DNA of 64,000 nt from contig NZ_LRUN01000035.1 in NCBI RefSeq assembly GCF_001679645.1, positions 62,001 to 126,000 of the forward strand. The letters run 5' to 3'. Every line of letters begins with the position of its first letter. Position 1 is the first letter of the stretch. The notes under the pieces were generated by a model. The model had not been told where the DNA came from, made no database searches, and saw only the letters and a list, made by a program, of their open reading frames with translations. Both the position numbers and the translations under genes were made by a program. The DNA comes from Pseudomonas bananamidigenes. Its GTDB lineage: Bacteria > Pseudomonadota > Gammaproteobacteria > Pseudomonadales > Pseudomonadaceae. Below are positions 37,566-46,438 of the stretch, piece by piece.

Positions 37566-39293
37566 TCATATCTGCAATCCGACCCGCATCAGCCAGGTTT
37601 CAGGCTCGTGGTGCAGGCCGGTCGGGGTGTTGAGGCTGCGCTGGTAATCGACATCCACCTGCAGGTTTTTCCAGCCCAGGTTGAGGCCGATGCTGGCACC
37701 GCTCAGGCGTTGAACCGGCGCACCGTGATCGGCCTTGATCCAGCCGTGGTCGAGGCCCACGCGCGGAGTGATCTGCACCGGCAGATCGGTGCGCATCGGC
37801 AGACGCAAGGTGTTGCGCCAGATCGCGCCGCTGGCACCGGAGGCACTGCTGACCCGGTAACCGCGAACGGCGGAATCGTCGGTGCCGAGCAGTTGTTCGA
37901 TGGCCGGCAGCGGATCGGGGCTGTATTGCACATTGAGCTGGCTCTGCCATTGCCAGGCTTGCGTGCCGAACTGACCGTTGCGCCACTGACTGAGGCCGGC
38001 GCGGTACTTGCGAAACTGTGCCTTGGGCAGGTTCCTGACCTGATGATCGGCATCGTCGTCGGCGCCGAGCCAGCGCAGACCCTGGGCGTAATTGAAGTCG
38101 AGGTTCCACACCGCCCGGTCGAGCCAGAACAGATTGAGTCCGGCCTCGACGACGGTCAGGGTCGGGCTCTGAATGCCCAGGCGAACGTTTTCCAGATAAC
38201 TGTCGACGTCCTTGTGCGCCAGTTGCAGGTTGGCGCTGAGCTGGTGGCTCTGGTCACGCCACAACACGCGGTCGGCGCGCAGGCTGAGTTGATCGGTGAT
38301 ACCGGTGCTGTACAGGGTCGAGCCGAGCAGTTTGAACGGCGAACGATATTCGGCATGGCTGGCGAAGGTGCTGAACGTCCAGTACCCGTAGGGAATTGCG
38401 TAATAGAGGCTGGCGTTGCGGTTGTAACGGTCACCCCGGTTGAGGGTGTCGCTGGCGCTCAGGCTCAACAGATCGTTGAGTTCCAGCGGGCTATCCAGGC
38501 TCAAAGTGAACGTGTTGCGATCCCGCCCGGTGCTGGCGCTGCCGAGATTGTCGAGACCGGCGCCGAGGGCCCAGCGCGATTGCCCGGAAGTGCGTGAACG
38601 CAAGATGATTTTTGACGCGCCGGGCTGGCTGCCGGGAGCGATGTCGGCGGTCAGATCGAGGGAGCGCAGACGGTTCAACTGATCCAGTCCCTGTTCCAGA
38701 TCCCGCAGGTTCAGCGGTTTGCCGAGCATGCCCGGAAACGCACCACCGAGAGACACCGGCAGGCTCTGGTCAGCCAGTTCGATGGACTCGATATAGCCTT
38801 CGTCGATCAGGATATCCAGCGACTGCCCCGCTGCCGGCGCGCTGCTCAGGTACGGGCGACTGGCGATGTACCCCTTCTCCACGTACAGCGCAGTGATGGT
38901 CGCCAGCAGATGGTTGATCTGGCCGACGCCCATGCACGGCGCCAGCAACGGCTGGATGCGGGCATTGAGCTGGTCTTTGTCGATCAACGTCACGCCGCCG
39001 ATGCGCGTGCCGCTCAAAGGCCAGCAGCGTTCATCGGGTTTGACCGAGTCGGGAATGGCCGGGGTGGCAGGCGCCGGACCGAACGCACCGCGCTCCAGTT
39101 GGCGCTTGCGTTGTTCAAGTTGCAGTTGTTGCAAGTCGCGCTGTTGCTGTTGCTGCTGGCGCAGCACTTCCTGACCTGGATTCGACGGTTCGGCAGCAAA
39201 AACGCTGGGTGCACACACACTCAACAACAAAGCCGGCAACAGCGGACGAGGCAGATAACTACAGCGAGAAACAGCGCGAATCGAATACGGCAC
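37566..39293 (-). CDS. ShlB/FhaC/HecB-family TpsB outer-membrane transporter
   Basis: A 575-residue Omp85-superfamily transporter. The signal peptide is at about 1-34, followed by a Gln-rich linker helix (QQQQQQRDLQQLQLEQRKRQ). POTRA-type domains are at about 80-230 (IGGVTLIDKDQLN), and a 16-strand barrel carries the VRGY motif (DSAVRGYRV) in loop 6. It exports the adjacent TpsA protein across the outer membrane. The start is GTG at 39293, six bases after AAGGA. Confidence 0.92.
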   Translation of the reverse strand: MPYSIRAVSRCSYLPRPLLPALLLSVCAPSVFAAEPSNPGQEVLRQQQQQQRDLQQLQLEQRKRQLERGAFGPAPATPAIPDSVKPDERCWPLSGTRIGGVTLIDKDQLNARIQPLLAPCMGVGQINHLLATITALYVEKGYIASRPYLSSAPAAGQSLDILIDEGYIESIELADQSLPVSLGGAFPGMLGKPLNLRDLEQGLDQLNRLRSLDLTADIAPGSQPGASKIILRSRTSGQSRWALGAGLDNLGSASTGRDRNTFTLSLDSPLELNDLLSLSASDTLNRGDRYNRNASLYYAIPYGYWTFSTFASHAEYRSPFKLLGSTLYSTGITDQLSLRADRVLWRDQSHQLSANLQLAHKDVDSYLENVRLGIQSPTLTVVEAGLNLFWLDRAVWNLDFNYAQGLRWLGADDDADHQVRNLPKAQFRKYRAGLSQWRNGQFGTQAWQWQSQLNVQYSPDPLPAIEQLLGTDDSAVRGYRVSSASGASGAIWRNTLRLPMRTDLPVQITPRVGLDHGWIKADHGAPVQRLSGASIGLNLGWKNLQVDVDYQRSLNTPTGLHHEPETWLMRVGLQI

Positions 39294-39398
39294 TCAACTT
39301 CCTTGCAATCAAATGGCTTAATGCCATCCCATCAATTGCAGTGATAGTCAGAGCCTTCCTACACAAATGCAAGACGCTTCCTACATTGCTTACATTTC

Positions 39399-40532
39399 TT
39401 AAACAAATGCGTTTTTAGCACGGATCGCCAGCGATAATGCCAGCAAGTTGCAGATCATCAGGGTTTCCCCGAGGGCCTGAGCCCATGCGGCCAACATCAA
39501 TCCCGCACCGATCAGCAGGTAATAAAACAGCCCGAGCAATGCGCCGGCGGTGCCCAAACGATCCGGGTAATTGCATAAGGCAGCGCCCAGAATGTTCGGG
39601 ATCGCCATGCCGAACGCCAGTACTACCAGCAGCATCGGCAGCACGAACCAGACGTGCGCTTCCAACAGCCATACGCCGCTACCGCCGAGCAACCCCGTGA
39701 GTGCCGCCAGGCGAATCAACCGTAACGGGCTGCAACCGGATTGCAGCAGGCGTTTGTTGAACCATGCTCCAAACCCTGAGGCCAGCGCGAGTATCACACC
39801 ACTGTAGCCGAACCACTCGCCGCCCAGGCCGAGACGTTCGAACAGAAACGGCCCGAGGCTGTAATAGCTGAACAACGCGACGTTGAACGATGCAATCCAC
39901 AGAGCCGAACGCCAGATGCCCGGGTCGCGCAACATGTCGCCCATGGTTGCGAACAGACCGATGGAGGTCAGTTGCGCTGGACGGGTTTCCGGCAAGGTGC
40001 GCCAACTCCAGATCCACAAGATCGAAGCCAGCAGCAACAGTGCAGCGAGCACGCCGCGATAGCCGAAGCCTTGAACCAGGCTCGCCCCACTGAACAGGCC
40101 GATAGCGGGACTGGCCGCCAGCGCCATGCCCACCAGCGAAAACACACGGGCCAGTTCCATCCCGCGAAAGCGGTCGCGCAACAACGTCTGGGTCACGACC
40201 GAACCCACGGCAGCGCCGAAGGCCGCCAACGCCTGAGCCATCAACAAACCGTTGAAACCGCGAACCCACAAACCCAGTACACAGGCCATTGCATATATCG
40301 CCAGACCGGCGAGCATCGAGGGCCGACGGCCGATCCGGTCACACACCCGGCCCCAGGTCACCACGCCAAACGCGAAGGCCAGAAAGTACACGGACAAGGT
40401 CTGCGCTGCGGCTTGCGGCCCCACATCGAACGCCCGGCCGATATCCCCCAGCGCCGGGCTGAACAACGTCTGGGCGATCTGCGGAAACATCAGCAGCGCA
40501 ATCGCCAACATCAAAAACGTTCTATGGCTCAT
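39399..40532 (-). CDS. MFS transporter (Bcr/CflA-like)
   Basis: A 377-residue twelve-helix permease. Motif A is WGRVCDRIGRRPS, and the family segment VVTQTLLRDRFRGMELARVFS resembles Bcr/CflA drug-resistance exporters. It is divergent from an AraC-type regulator gene starting at 40630, with 97 bp between them, which suggests inducible efflux controlled by that regulator. The substrate is unknown. Confidence 0.88.
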   Translation of the reverse strand: MSHRTFLMLAIALLMFPQIAQTLFSPALGDIGRAFDVGPQAAAQTLSVYFLAFAFGVVTWGRVCDRIGRRPSMLAGLAIYAMACVLGLWVRGFNGLLMAQALAAFGAAVGSVVTQTLLRDRFRGMELARVFSLVGMALAASPAIGLFSGASLVQGFGYRGVLAALLLLASILWIWSWRTLPETRPAQLTSIGLFATMGDMLRDPGIWRSALWIASFNVALFSYYSLGPFLFERLGLGGEWFGYSGVILALASGFGAWFNKRLLQSGCSPLRLIRLAALTGLLGGSGVWLLEAHVWFVLPMLLVVLAFGMAIPNILGAALCNYPDRLGTAGALLGLFYYLLIGAGLMLAAWAQALGETLMICNLLALSLAIRAKNAFV

Positions 40533-40629
40533 TAGCCTGACTCCTCAACAAAAGCGCCGAGGAGTTTAAAAAGCCGTGACTGGCGTATTATCCAAACCCC
40601 GCCAATTTATCGCTGAAATCGGACAACCC

Positions 40630-41394
40630 ATGGCCTGGCTCGAAGCTCACGACCGTTTTGACCCGGATCATTTCCCGGCGCCGGTGATCGGCATTGCCTC
40701 TACCCTCGGCGATCACGATTCGGGGTTACATCGGCATCAGCGCGGGCAACTGCTCTATACCCGGCAAGGCTGCACCCGCATCACGCTGGCGCAGCAGTTA
40801 TGCCTGCTGCCACCGTCACGAGCGGCGTGGATTCCCGGTGGCGTCACCCATCGGGCGGTGATGCAGCAAAGCGTCGACTACCGCTCCATCTACCTGACGC
40901 CCGAGTTGTGTCGCGAGCTGCCGCAACAGGTCTGTGTGATCGAGGTCAGCCCGCTGCTTCGTGCCGTACTGGAGCCGATAGCGATTGCGGATTTCGATAC
41001 CGATTGGCAACAGGGCAAATTCGTCCATCTGCTGGGACTGTGCCAGAGTGAAATCCGCGAGGCGGCGCAGCAACCGATGCTTTTACCCTTGCCGCAAGAC
41101 AAGCGTCTCGCCCCCCTGCTTGCACGGCCCGAGCAATTGCCACCGGAGCTGCAAGTGCTGGAACAACAGATCGGCGCCAGCAGCCGCACCATCGGCCGGA
41201 TCTTCCAGCGCGAAACCGGCATGAGCTATCAGCAATGGCGCCAGCAGTGGCGACTGATGCGCGCCATGGAACTGCTCGCCACCGGGCGCAACCTCGGCTA
41301 TTGCGCGTTTGAACTGGGTTTTGCCAGCGACAGCGCGTTCATCGCGTTCTTCAAATCCATGACCGGCAGCACGCCCGGCACCTGGCTCAGATAA
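40630..41394 (+). CDS. AraC family transcriptional regulator
   Basis: A 254-residue regulator. The cupin sensor (DSGLHRHQRGQLLYTRQG, then LPPSRAAWIPGGVTHRA) is followed by a C-terminal helix-turn-helix pair. It has GASSRTIGRIFQRETGMSYQQWRQQWRLM and the second helix YCAFELGFASDSAFIAFFK. The same fold class occurs in the regulator at 1020-1802. The ATG at 40630 begins the family-like sequence; the frame remains open 54 bp upstream. Likely local regulator of the divergent MFS gene. Confidence 0.88.
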   Translation: MAWLEAHDRFDPDHFPAPVIGIASTLGDHDSGLHRHQRGQLLYTRQGCTRITLAQQLCLLPPSRAAWIPGGVTHRAVMQQSVDYRSIYLTPELCRELPQQVCVIEVSPLLRAVLEPIAIADFDTDWQQGKFVHLLGLCQSEIREAAQQPMLLPLPQDKRLAPLLARPEQLPPELQVLEQQIGASSRTIGRIFQRETGMSYQQWRQQWRLMRAMELLATGRNLGYCAFELGFASDSAFIAFFKSMTGSTPGTWLR

Positions 41395-41488
41395 ACAACT
41401 GACGACCGGCGATAAAAATCAATTGCCACAAAATATTACTCGCGTCATATTACAGCCGTAATAACAGCCTTTTTTCAGGTATTACGCC

Positions 41489-42609
41489 ATGACCAGCATG
41501 CCCACCGTAGAACCCGACCTCGCCGTTCCGGTAAGCGCCCCCCGGCCTCCCCTGCTGAAACGCCTGCTGTTGCCCGCTGCGGGCCTGGCTGCGCTGGTGT
41601 TTGCCGGGCTGTATGCCGCGCACTGGTGGGGCACCGGGCGTTTTCTCGAAGAAACCGACGATGCCTACATCGGTGCCGACGTGACGGTGATCGGACCAAA
41701 AGTCGCCGGTTACATCGAAGAGGTGCTGGTCAGCGACAACCAGCCGGTGAAGGCCGGCGACGTACTGATCCGCCTCGACGCCCGGGACTACCGCGCCAGT
41801 CTGGCCAAGGCCGAAGGCGCGGTCGCCGCCGAAGAGGCGCTACTGGCCAATCTCGATGCCACCGAACAACTGCAACAAGCAGTGATCGGTCAGGCCCGCG
41901 CCGGCATCGATGCCGCCGGTGCCGAAACCGCCCGCTCCCGGGATGACAATGCGCGCTATAAACGTCTGGTCACCACCAATGCGGTTTCGGTGGAAGCCGC
42001 GCAACGGGCCGACGCCACCTTCAAGACCGCGCAAGCCTTGAGCGCCAAGGCCCAGGCCGAGCTGCTGGCCGCACAACGCCAGCTCTCGGTGATCGAAACC
42101 CAAAAACAACAGGCCCGTGCCGCCCTCCAGCAAGCCCGGGCCGAGCGCGATCTGGCGCAACTCAACCTCGGCTACACCGAACTGCGCGCCCCGGTCGACG
42201 GCGTGATCGGCAACCGCCGTGCGCGGGTCGTGCATATGCACAGGCGGGTTCGCAGCAACTGTCGGTGGTGCCCGCCAACGGTCTGTGGGTCGATGCCAAT
42301 TTCAAGGAAGACCAACTGGCGCGGATGAAACCCGGCCAACGTGTGAGCATCCGCGCCGACGTGTTGTCCGGCCAGGAATTCCATGGCCGTCTCGACAGCC
42401 TCGCCCCGGCCACCGGTTCGCAGTTCAGCGTGCTGCCGCCGGAAAACGCCACCGGCAACTTCACCAAGATCGTCCAGCGTGTACCGGTGCGCATCCTGCT
42501 CGACCCCGCCGACAGCGTGCTCGGTCACCTGCGTCCAGGGCTGTCGGTGACGGCTGAAGTCGACACCCGCGACCGGCCTGAAACCACCGCCGTGGCCAGC
42601 GCGCCATGA
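41489..42609 (+). pseudogene. EmrA/HlyD-type membrane fusion protein with one-base frameshift
   Basis: The first frame (41489 to about 42230) has one TM helix (about 22-44), FLEETDDAYIGADVTVIGPKVAGYI, a coiled coil and LNLGYTELRAPVDGVIGNRRARV. The second frame (about 42230 to 42609) continues with QLSVVPANGLWVDANFKEDQ and the C-terminal barrel. Restoring one G at about 42229-42231 rejoins them as a protein of about 373 residues. It would bridge the following DHA2 pump to an outer-membrane channel. The frame break may be a real mutation or a base missed in sequencing. Its end overlaps the pump gene by four bases. Confidence 0.85.
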
Positions 42610-44198
42610 GCCGTGCCCTCGCCGTCCCTGCGCAGCCGTTCAATGCCGCCGACATGGCGACGGCGACCAAAGTGTTTGCCTTCGCCACGATGTGCATCGG
42701 CATGTTCATCGCGCTGCTGGATATCCAGATCGTCTCGGCCTCGCTGCGCGATATCGGCGGCGGACTGTCCGCCGGCACCGATGAAACGGCGTGGGTGCAG
42801 ACCAGTTACCTGATCGCCGAAATCATCGTGATCCCGCTGTCGGGCTGGCTGTCGCGAGTGTTTTCGACCCGTTGGCTGTTCTGCGCTTCGGCCATCGGTT
42901 TCACCCTTGCCAGCCTGCTGTGCGGCGTCGCCTGGAATATCCAGAGCATGATCGCCTTTCGCGCACTGCAAGGTTTTCTCGGCGGCTCGATGATTCCGCT
43001 GGTGTTCACCACCGCGTTCTTTTTCTTCACCGGTAAACAGCGGGTGATTGCTGCCGCGACCATCGGCGCCGTGGCGTCGCTGGCCCCGACGCTGGGCCCG
43101 GTGATCGGCGGCTGGATCACCGATGTTTCGTCCTGGCACTGGCTGTTCTACATCAACCTGGTGCCAGGGATTTTCGTGGCCGTGGCGGTGCCGATGCTGG
43201 TGAAGATCGACCAGCCGGAACTGTCGCTGCTCAAGGGCGCGGATTATCCGAGCATGGTGCTGCTGGCGCTGTTTCTCGGCTGCCTGGAATACACCCTCGA
43301 AGAAGGCCCGCGCTGGAACTGGTTCAGCGACCAGACCATCCTCACCACCGCGTGGATCAGCGTCCTGGCCGGTGTGGCGTTTGTCGGCCGCACGCTGCAC
43401 GTGGCCAATCCGATCGTCGACCTGCGCGCCCTCAAGGATCGCAATTTCGCGCTCGGCTGCTTCTTTTCCTTCGTCACGGGGATCGGCCTGTTCGCGACGA
43501 TTTACCTGACGCCGTTGTTTCTTGGCCGGGTGCGTGGCTACGGCGCGCTGGACATTGGTCTGGCGGTTTTCTCCACCGGAGTGTTCCAGATCATGGCGAT
43601 TCCGCTGTACGCCTTTCTCGCCAATCGCCTCGATCTGCGCTGGATCATGATGGCGGGCCTGGCGTTGTTCGCCCTGTCGATGTGGGAGTTCAGTCCGATC
43701 ACCCACGATTGGGGTGCCGGGCAATTGCTGTTGCCGCAAGCCCTGCGCGGGATTGCCCAGCAACTGGCGGTGCCGCCCGCCGTGACGCTGACCCTTGGCG
43801 GGCTGGCCCCGGCACGGTTGAAGCACGCCTCGGGTCTGTTCAACCTGATGCGCAACCTGGGCGGTGCGATCGGCATTGCCGCGTGCGCGACCATTCTCAA
43901 CGACCGCACCAACCTGCACTTCACGCGGTTGGCAGAGCATCTGAACAGCAGCAACGAAGCGTTGAACCAGTGGCTGGCCCAGGTCGGCGGCAACTTCGCC
44001 GCTCTGGGTCAGAGCGGTGACGTGGGCATCACCGCCGGTCTGCATCAGTTATGGCTGCTGACTTACCGTGAGGCGCAAACGCAGACCTATGGCGACACCT
44101 TTCTGATGATCATGGTGTGCTTCGTGATCGCCACGGCGATGGTGCCCTTGATGCGCAAGGTGCAACCACCGGCCGCGCCGAGTGCCGATGCACACTGA
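42606..44198 (+). CDS. DHA2-family MFS efflux pump (EmrB-like)
   Basis: A 530-residue, fourteen-helix drug:H+ antiporter. It has the DHA2 signature LDIQIVSASLRDIGGGL in helix 1, motif C-like ASLAPTLGPVIGGWI, and the helix-loop ETAWVQTSYLIAEII. With the preceding fusion protein it would form an EmrAB-type tripartite exporter for hydrophobic toxicants. The ATG overlaps the fusion-protein stop (ATGA). If the frameshift in the partner is real, the pump may work poorly or not at all. Confidence 0.92.
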   Translation: MSRALAVPAQPFNAADMATATKVFAFATMCIGMFIALLDIQIVSASLRDIGGGLSAGTDETAWVQTSYLIAEIIVIPLSGWLSRVFSTRWLFCASAIGFTLASLLCGVAWNIQSMIAFRALQGFLGGSMIPLVFTTAFFFFTGKQRVIAAATIGAVASLAPTLGPVIGGWITDVSSWHWLFYINLVPGIFVAVAVPMLVKIDQPELSLLKGADYPSMVLLALFLGCLEYTLEEGPRWNWFSDQTILTTAWISVLAGVAFVGRTLHVANPIVDLRALKDRNFALGCFFSFVTGIGLFATIYLTPLFLGRVRGYGALDIGLAVFSTGVFQIMAIPLYAFLANRLDLRWIMMAGLALFALSMWEFSPITHDWGAGQLLLPQALRGIAQQLAVPPAVTLTLGGLAPARLKHASGLFNLMRNLGGAIGIAACATILNDRTNLHFTRLAEHLNSSNEALNQWLAQVGGNFAALGQSGDVGITAGLHQLWLLTYREAQTQTYGDTFLMIMVCFVIATAMVPLMRKVQPPAAPSADAH

Positions 44199-44202
44199 TC
44201 GA

Positions 44203-44643
44203 TCAGGCCTGCGGGGTTTTGCGAAAGCCCACGGCCAGACGGTTCCAGCTGTTGATGGTGCTGATGGCCACGGTCAGGTCGACCATTTCCTTGGGCGAGA
44301 AGTGCGCGGCGACCGCTTCGTAATCTTCGTCCGGGGCATGGGTCAGGCTCACTTGGGTCAGGGACTCGGTCCACAGCAGCGCAGCGCGTTCACGGTCGGT
44401 GAAGAAAGGCGCTTCACGCCAGGCCGTCACGGCGAACAGACGGCGCGGGGTTTCGCCGCCCTTGATCGCGTCGGCGGTGTGCATATCGATGCAGAACGCG
44501 CAGCCGTTGATCTGTGAAGCGCGCAGTTTGACCAGTTCGATCAGGGGCTTTTCCAGCGGCAGTTTCGAGACGGCGGTTTCCAGGGCGATCATCGCTTTCA
44601 GGGCATCGGGGGACGCGGTGTAGAAATCGACACGAGGTTTCAT
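44203..44643 (-). CDS. Carboxymuconolactone decarboxylase-family (AhpD-like) protein
   Basis: A 146-residue alpha-helical protein with the AhpD core ELVKLRASQINGCAFCIDMH, where the CxxC pair and the His four residues later form the peroxidatic/redox site. Members reduce alkyl hydroperoxides or act as disulfide-type antioxidants; the decarboxylase name is historical. The ATG at 44643 is the natural start; the longer frame adds six unrelated residues. It is convergent with the EmrB-like gene and monocistronic. Confidence 0.9.
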   Translation of the reverse strand: MKPRVDFYTASPDALKAMIALETAVSKLPLEKPLIELVKLRASQINGCAFCIDMHTADAIKGGETPRRLFAVTAWREAPFFTDRERAALLWTESLTQVSLTHAPDEDYEAVAAHFSPKEMVDLTVAISTINSWNRLAVGFRKTPQA

Positions 44644-44798
44644 GGTGACTCTCCGGGGCAAGTGAATGTGTGGCTACGTTAGTCCCGGGAGCGGGCCGGA
44701 CAAATAGCCAATCTCCCGGAAGACGGGTAGGCCACTGCTTTCTGGCGCCAGAAAAGAAAGTGCAGAGGGGCGATTGCCAGCGCTTGTTCGGTGCCACT

Positions 44799-44815
44799 AG
44801 AATGCGATCCATTCT
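44799..44815 (+). promoter_or_regulatory. Candidate Fur box upstream of the second iron sigma factor
   Basis: The 17-bp interrupted palindrome AGAATGCGATCCATTCT has perfect 6-bp arms (AGAATG/CATTCT). It lies 58 bp before the sigma factor start, in an AT-rich patch. Size and place suit Fur control of an iron-uptake operon. Its match to the standard consensus is weak. Confidence 0.35.
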
Positions 44816-44872
44816 TAATTGCACTCCAATTGCAGCCAGGCATCGGATGCCCGCAACGAGTATCTGCCGCTC

Positions 44873-45379
44873 ATGTCGTCTTTCGATCCGCCATTGAATC
44901 AGCAAGTCCAGACGCTCTACAGCGAACACCACGGCTGGCTGCAAGGCTGGCTGCAGCGCAAGCTGGGCAATCGCTGCGATGCGGCTGATCTGGCTCACGA
45001 CACATTCTTGCGTCTGCTCAGCCGCCAGGTACTCAAACCTCTTGGCAGCGAACCCCGGGCGCTGCTGACGCACATCGCCAAAGGTCTGGTGATAGACCGC
45101 TGGCGACGTCAGGACCTCGAACGCGCCTATCTGGAAACCATCGCCAACCTGCCGCCCGCCGAAGTGCCGTCGGCAGAAACCCGCTATCTGATCCTGGAAA
45201 CCCTGTGGCGCATCGAGGCCTTGCTGCGTGAACTGCCGGCACAGACCCGCGACACCTTCCTGCTGTCGCAGATCGAAGGCCTGACCTACGCGCAGATCGC
45301 CACACGCCTGAAGGTTTCGCTGATTACCGTGAAACGCCACATGCGCGCCGCGTTCCTTGCCTGCCTGAGTGTCGCCTGA
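44873..45379 (+). CDS. FecI-like ECF sigma factor
   Basis: A 168-residue sigma factor. Region 2 is LQGWLQRKLGNRCDAADLAHDTFLRLLSR. Region 4 is LRELPAQTRDTFLLSQIEGLTYAQIATRLKVSLITVKRHM, with its helix-turn-helix. It should activate the TonB receptor gene at 46439. The ATG at 44873 is preferred; the frame is open to 44819. Its TGA overlaps the FecR-type start (TGATG), so translation is coupled. Confidence 0.9.
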   Translation: MSSFDPPLNQQVQTLYSEHHGWLQGWLQRKLGNRCDAADLAHDTFLRLLSRQVLKPLGSEPRALLTHIAKGLVIDRWRRQDLERAYLETIANLPPAEVPSAETRYLILETLWRIEALLRELPAQTRDTFLLSQIEGLTYAQIATRLKVSLITVKRHMRAAFLACLSVA

Positions 45380-46338
45380 TGAATTCGTCGATGATCAATC
45401 CGCAGATTCTCGGTGAAGCCGCCGATTGGCTGGTGCAGTTGCATTCGGGTACCGCCTCGCCGTCCGATCATCAGGCTATCGCCCAATGGCGCAGCCGCAG
45501 CGCCGAACACGCCATGGCCTGGCAACGGGCCGAAGCCCTGCTGGGGGACTTGCGCAGTGTACCGGCCAACGTCGCCATCCAGACTCTGCAACGAGCTTCA
45601 CGCAAGGAAGGCCTGAGCCGTCGCCAGACCCTCACCCGCCTCGGCCTGCTGTTGATGGCCGGGCCGTTGGGCATCGCCTCGCAACACGTTGCATGGCAGC
45701 AGTGGACCGCCGACCAGCGCACCACTGTCGGCGAGCAAAAAACCCTGCAACTGCCGGACGGTTCGCAACTGTTGCTCAACACCGACAGCGCCGTGGACAT
45801 CGCTTTCAGTCCGCTTGAACGTCGGGTGTTGCTGCTCGAGGGCGAGGTGCTGATCAACACCGCCAGCGATGCCGCCGCCCGCCCGTTCATCGTCGAAACG
45901 CCACAAGGCCTCGCTCGTGCGCTCGGTACGCGCTTCTGCGTGCGCACCGAAGGTTCGCGCAGCCTGGTGTCGGTGCTCGAAGGCCAGGTGCAGATCACTC
46001 CGCAACTGCTCCAGCAACACGCAGTCCTCAAGGCCGGCGAGCGTCAGCGCTTCAAGCTGAACGGTTTCGACACCGCCGAAACCTTCGACACCGCAAGCCT
46101 GGCCTGGGACAAGGGCATGCTGCTGGCCAGCAACATGCGTCTGGACGAATTGCTCGGCGAACTGAGCCGTTATCGTCGCGGCGTCCTGCGCTGTCATCCG
46201 GACGTTGCGGCGATGCGCGTATCCGGTGCGTTTTCCCTGCGCGACACCGACGCCAGCCTGCGCTTGCTCAGCGATACTCTGCCGCTGAACATCAACAGCC
46301 TGACCCGCTACTGGCTGTCGGTGGAGCCCCGCGTCTGA
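45379..46338 (+). CDS. FecR-like anti-sigma regulator
   Basis: A 319-residue transducer. The cytoplasmic anti-sigma part (1-85; AADWLVQLHSGTASPSDHQAI) is followed by a membrane segment of about 85-107, preceded by RRQTLTRLG. It has a periplasmic FecR domain (KTLQLPDGSQLLLNTDSAVDI) and a C-terminal STN-contact region ending near LSRYRRGVLRCHPD. It senses the loaded receptor encoded 100 bp downstream and controls the sigma factor encoded upstream. Confidence 0.92.
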   Translation: MNSSMINPQILGEAADWLVQLHSGTASPSDHQAIAQWRSRSAEHAMAWQRAEALLGDLRSVPANVAIQTLQRASRKEGLSRRQTLTRLGLLLMAGPLGIASQHVAWQQWTADQRTTVGEQKTLQLPDGSQLLLNTDSAVDIAFSPLERRVLLLEGEVLINTASDAAARPFIVETPQGLARALGTRFCVRTEGSRSLVSVLEGQVQITPQLLQQHAVLKAGERQRFKLNGFDTAETFDTASLAWDKGMLLASNMRLDELLGELSRYRRGVLRCHPDVAAMRVSGAFSLRDTDASLRLLSDTLPLNINSLTRYWLSVEPRV

Positions 46339-46438
46339 GACCGATAAAAAATATTTTCAATGTTCACTGATACCTTTTCGCGTCTCGTTCGGTGAGTGGA
46401 TAGACCCTCAATTTCCACGCGCTCGACAGGATCGCCGA

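Noticed and set aside
33002..39293. Contact-dependent inhibition (CdiBAI) locus
   Set aside because: The exoprotein is short, with no VENN motif, toxin end or immunity gene.
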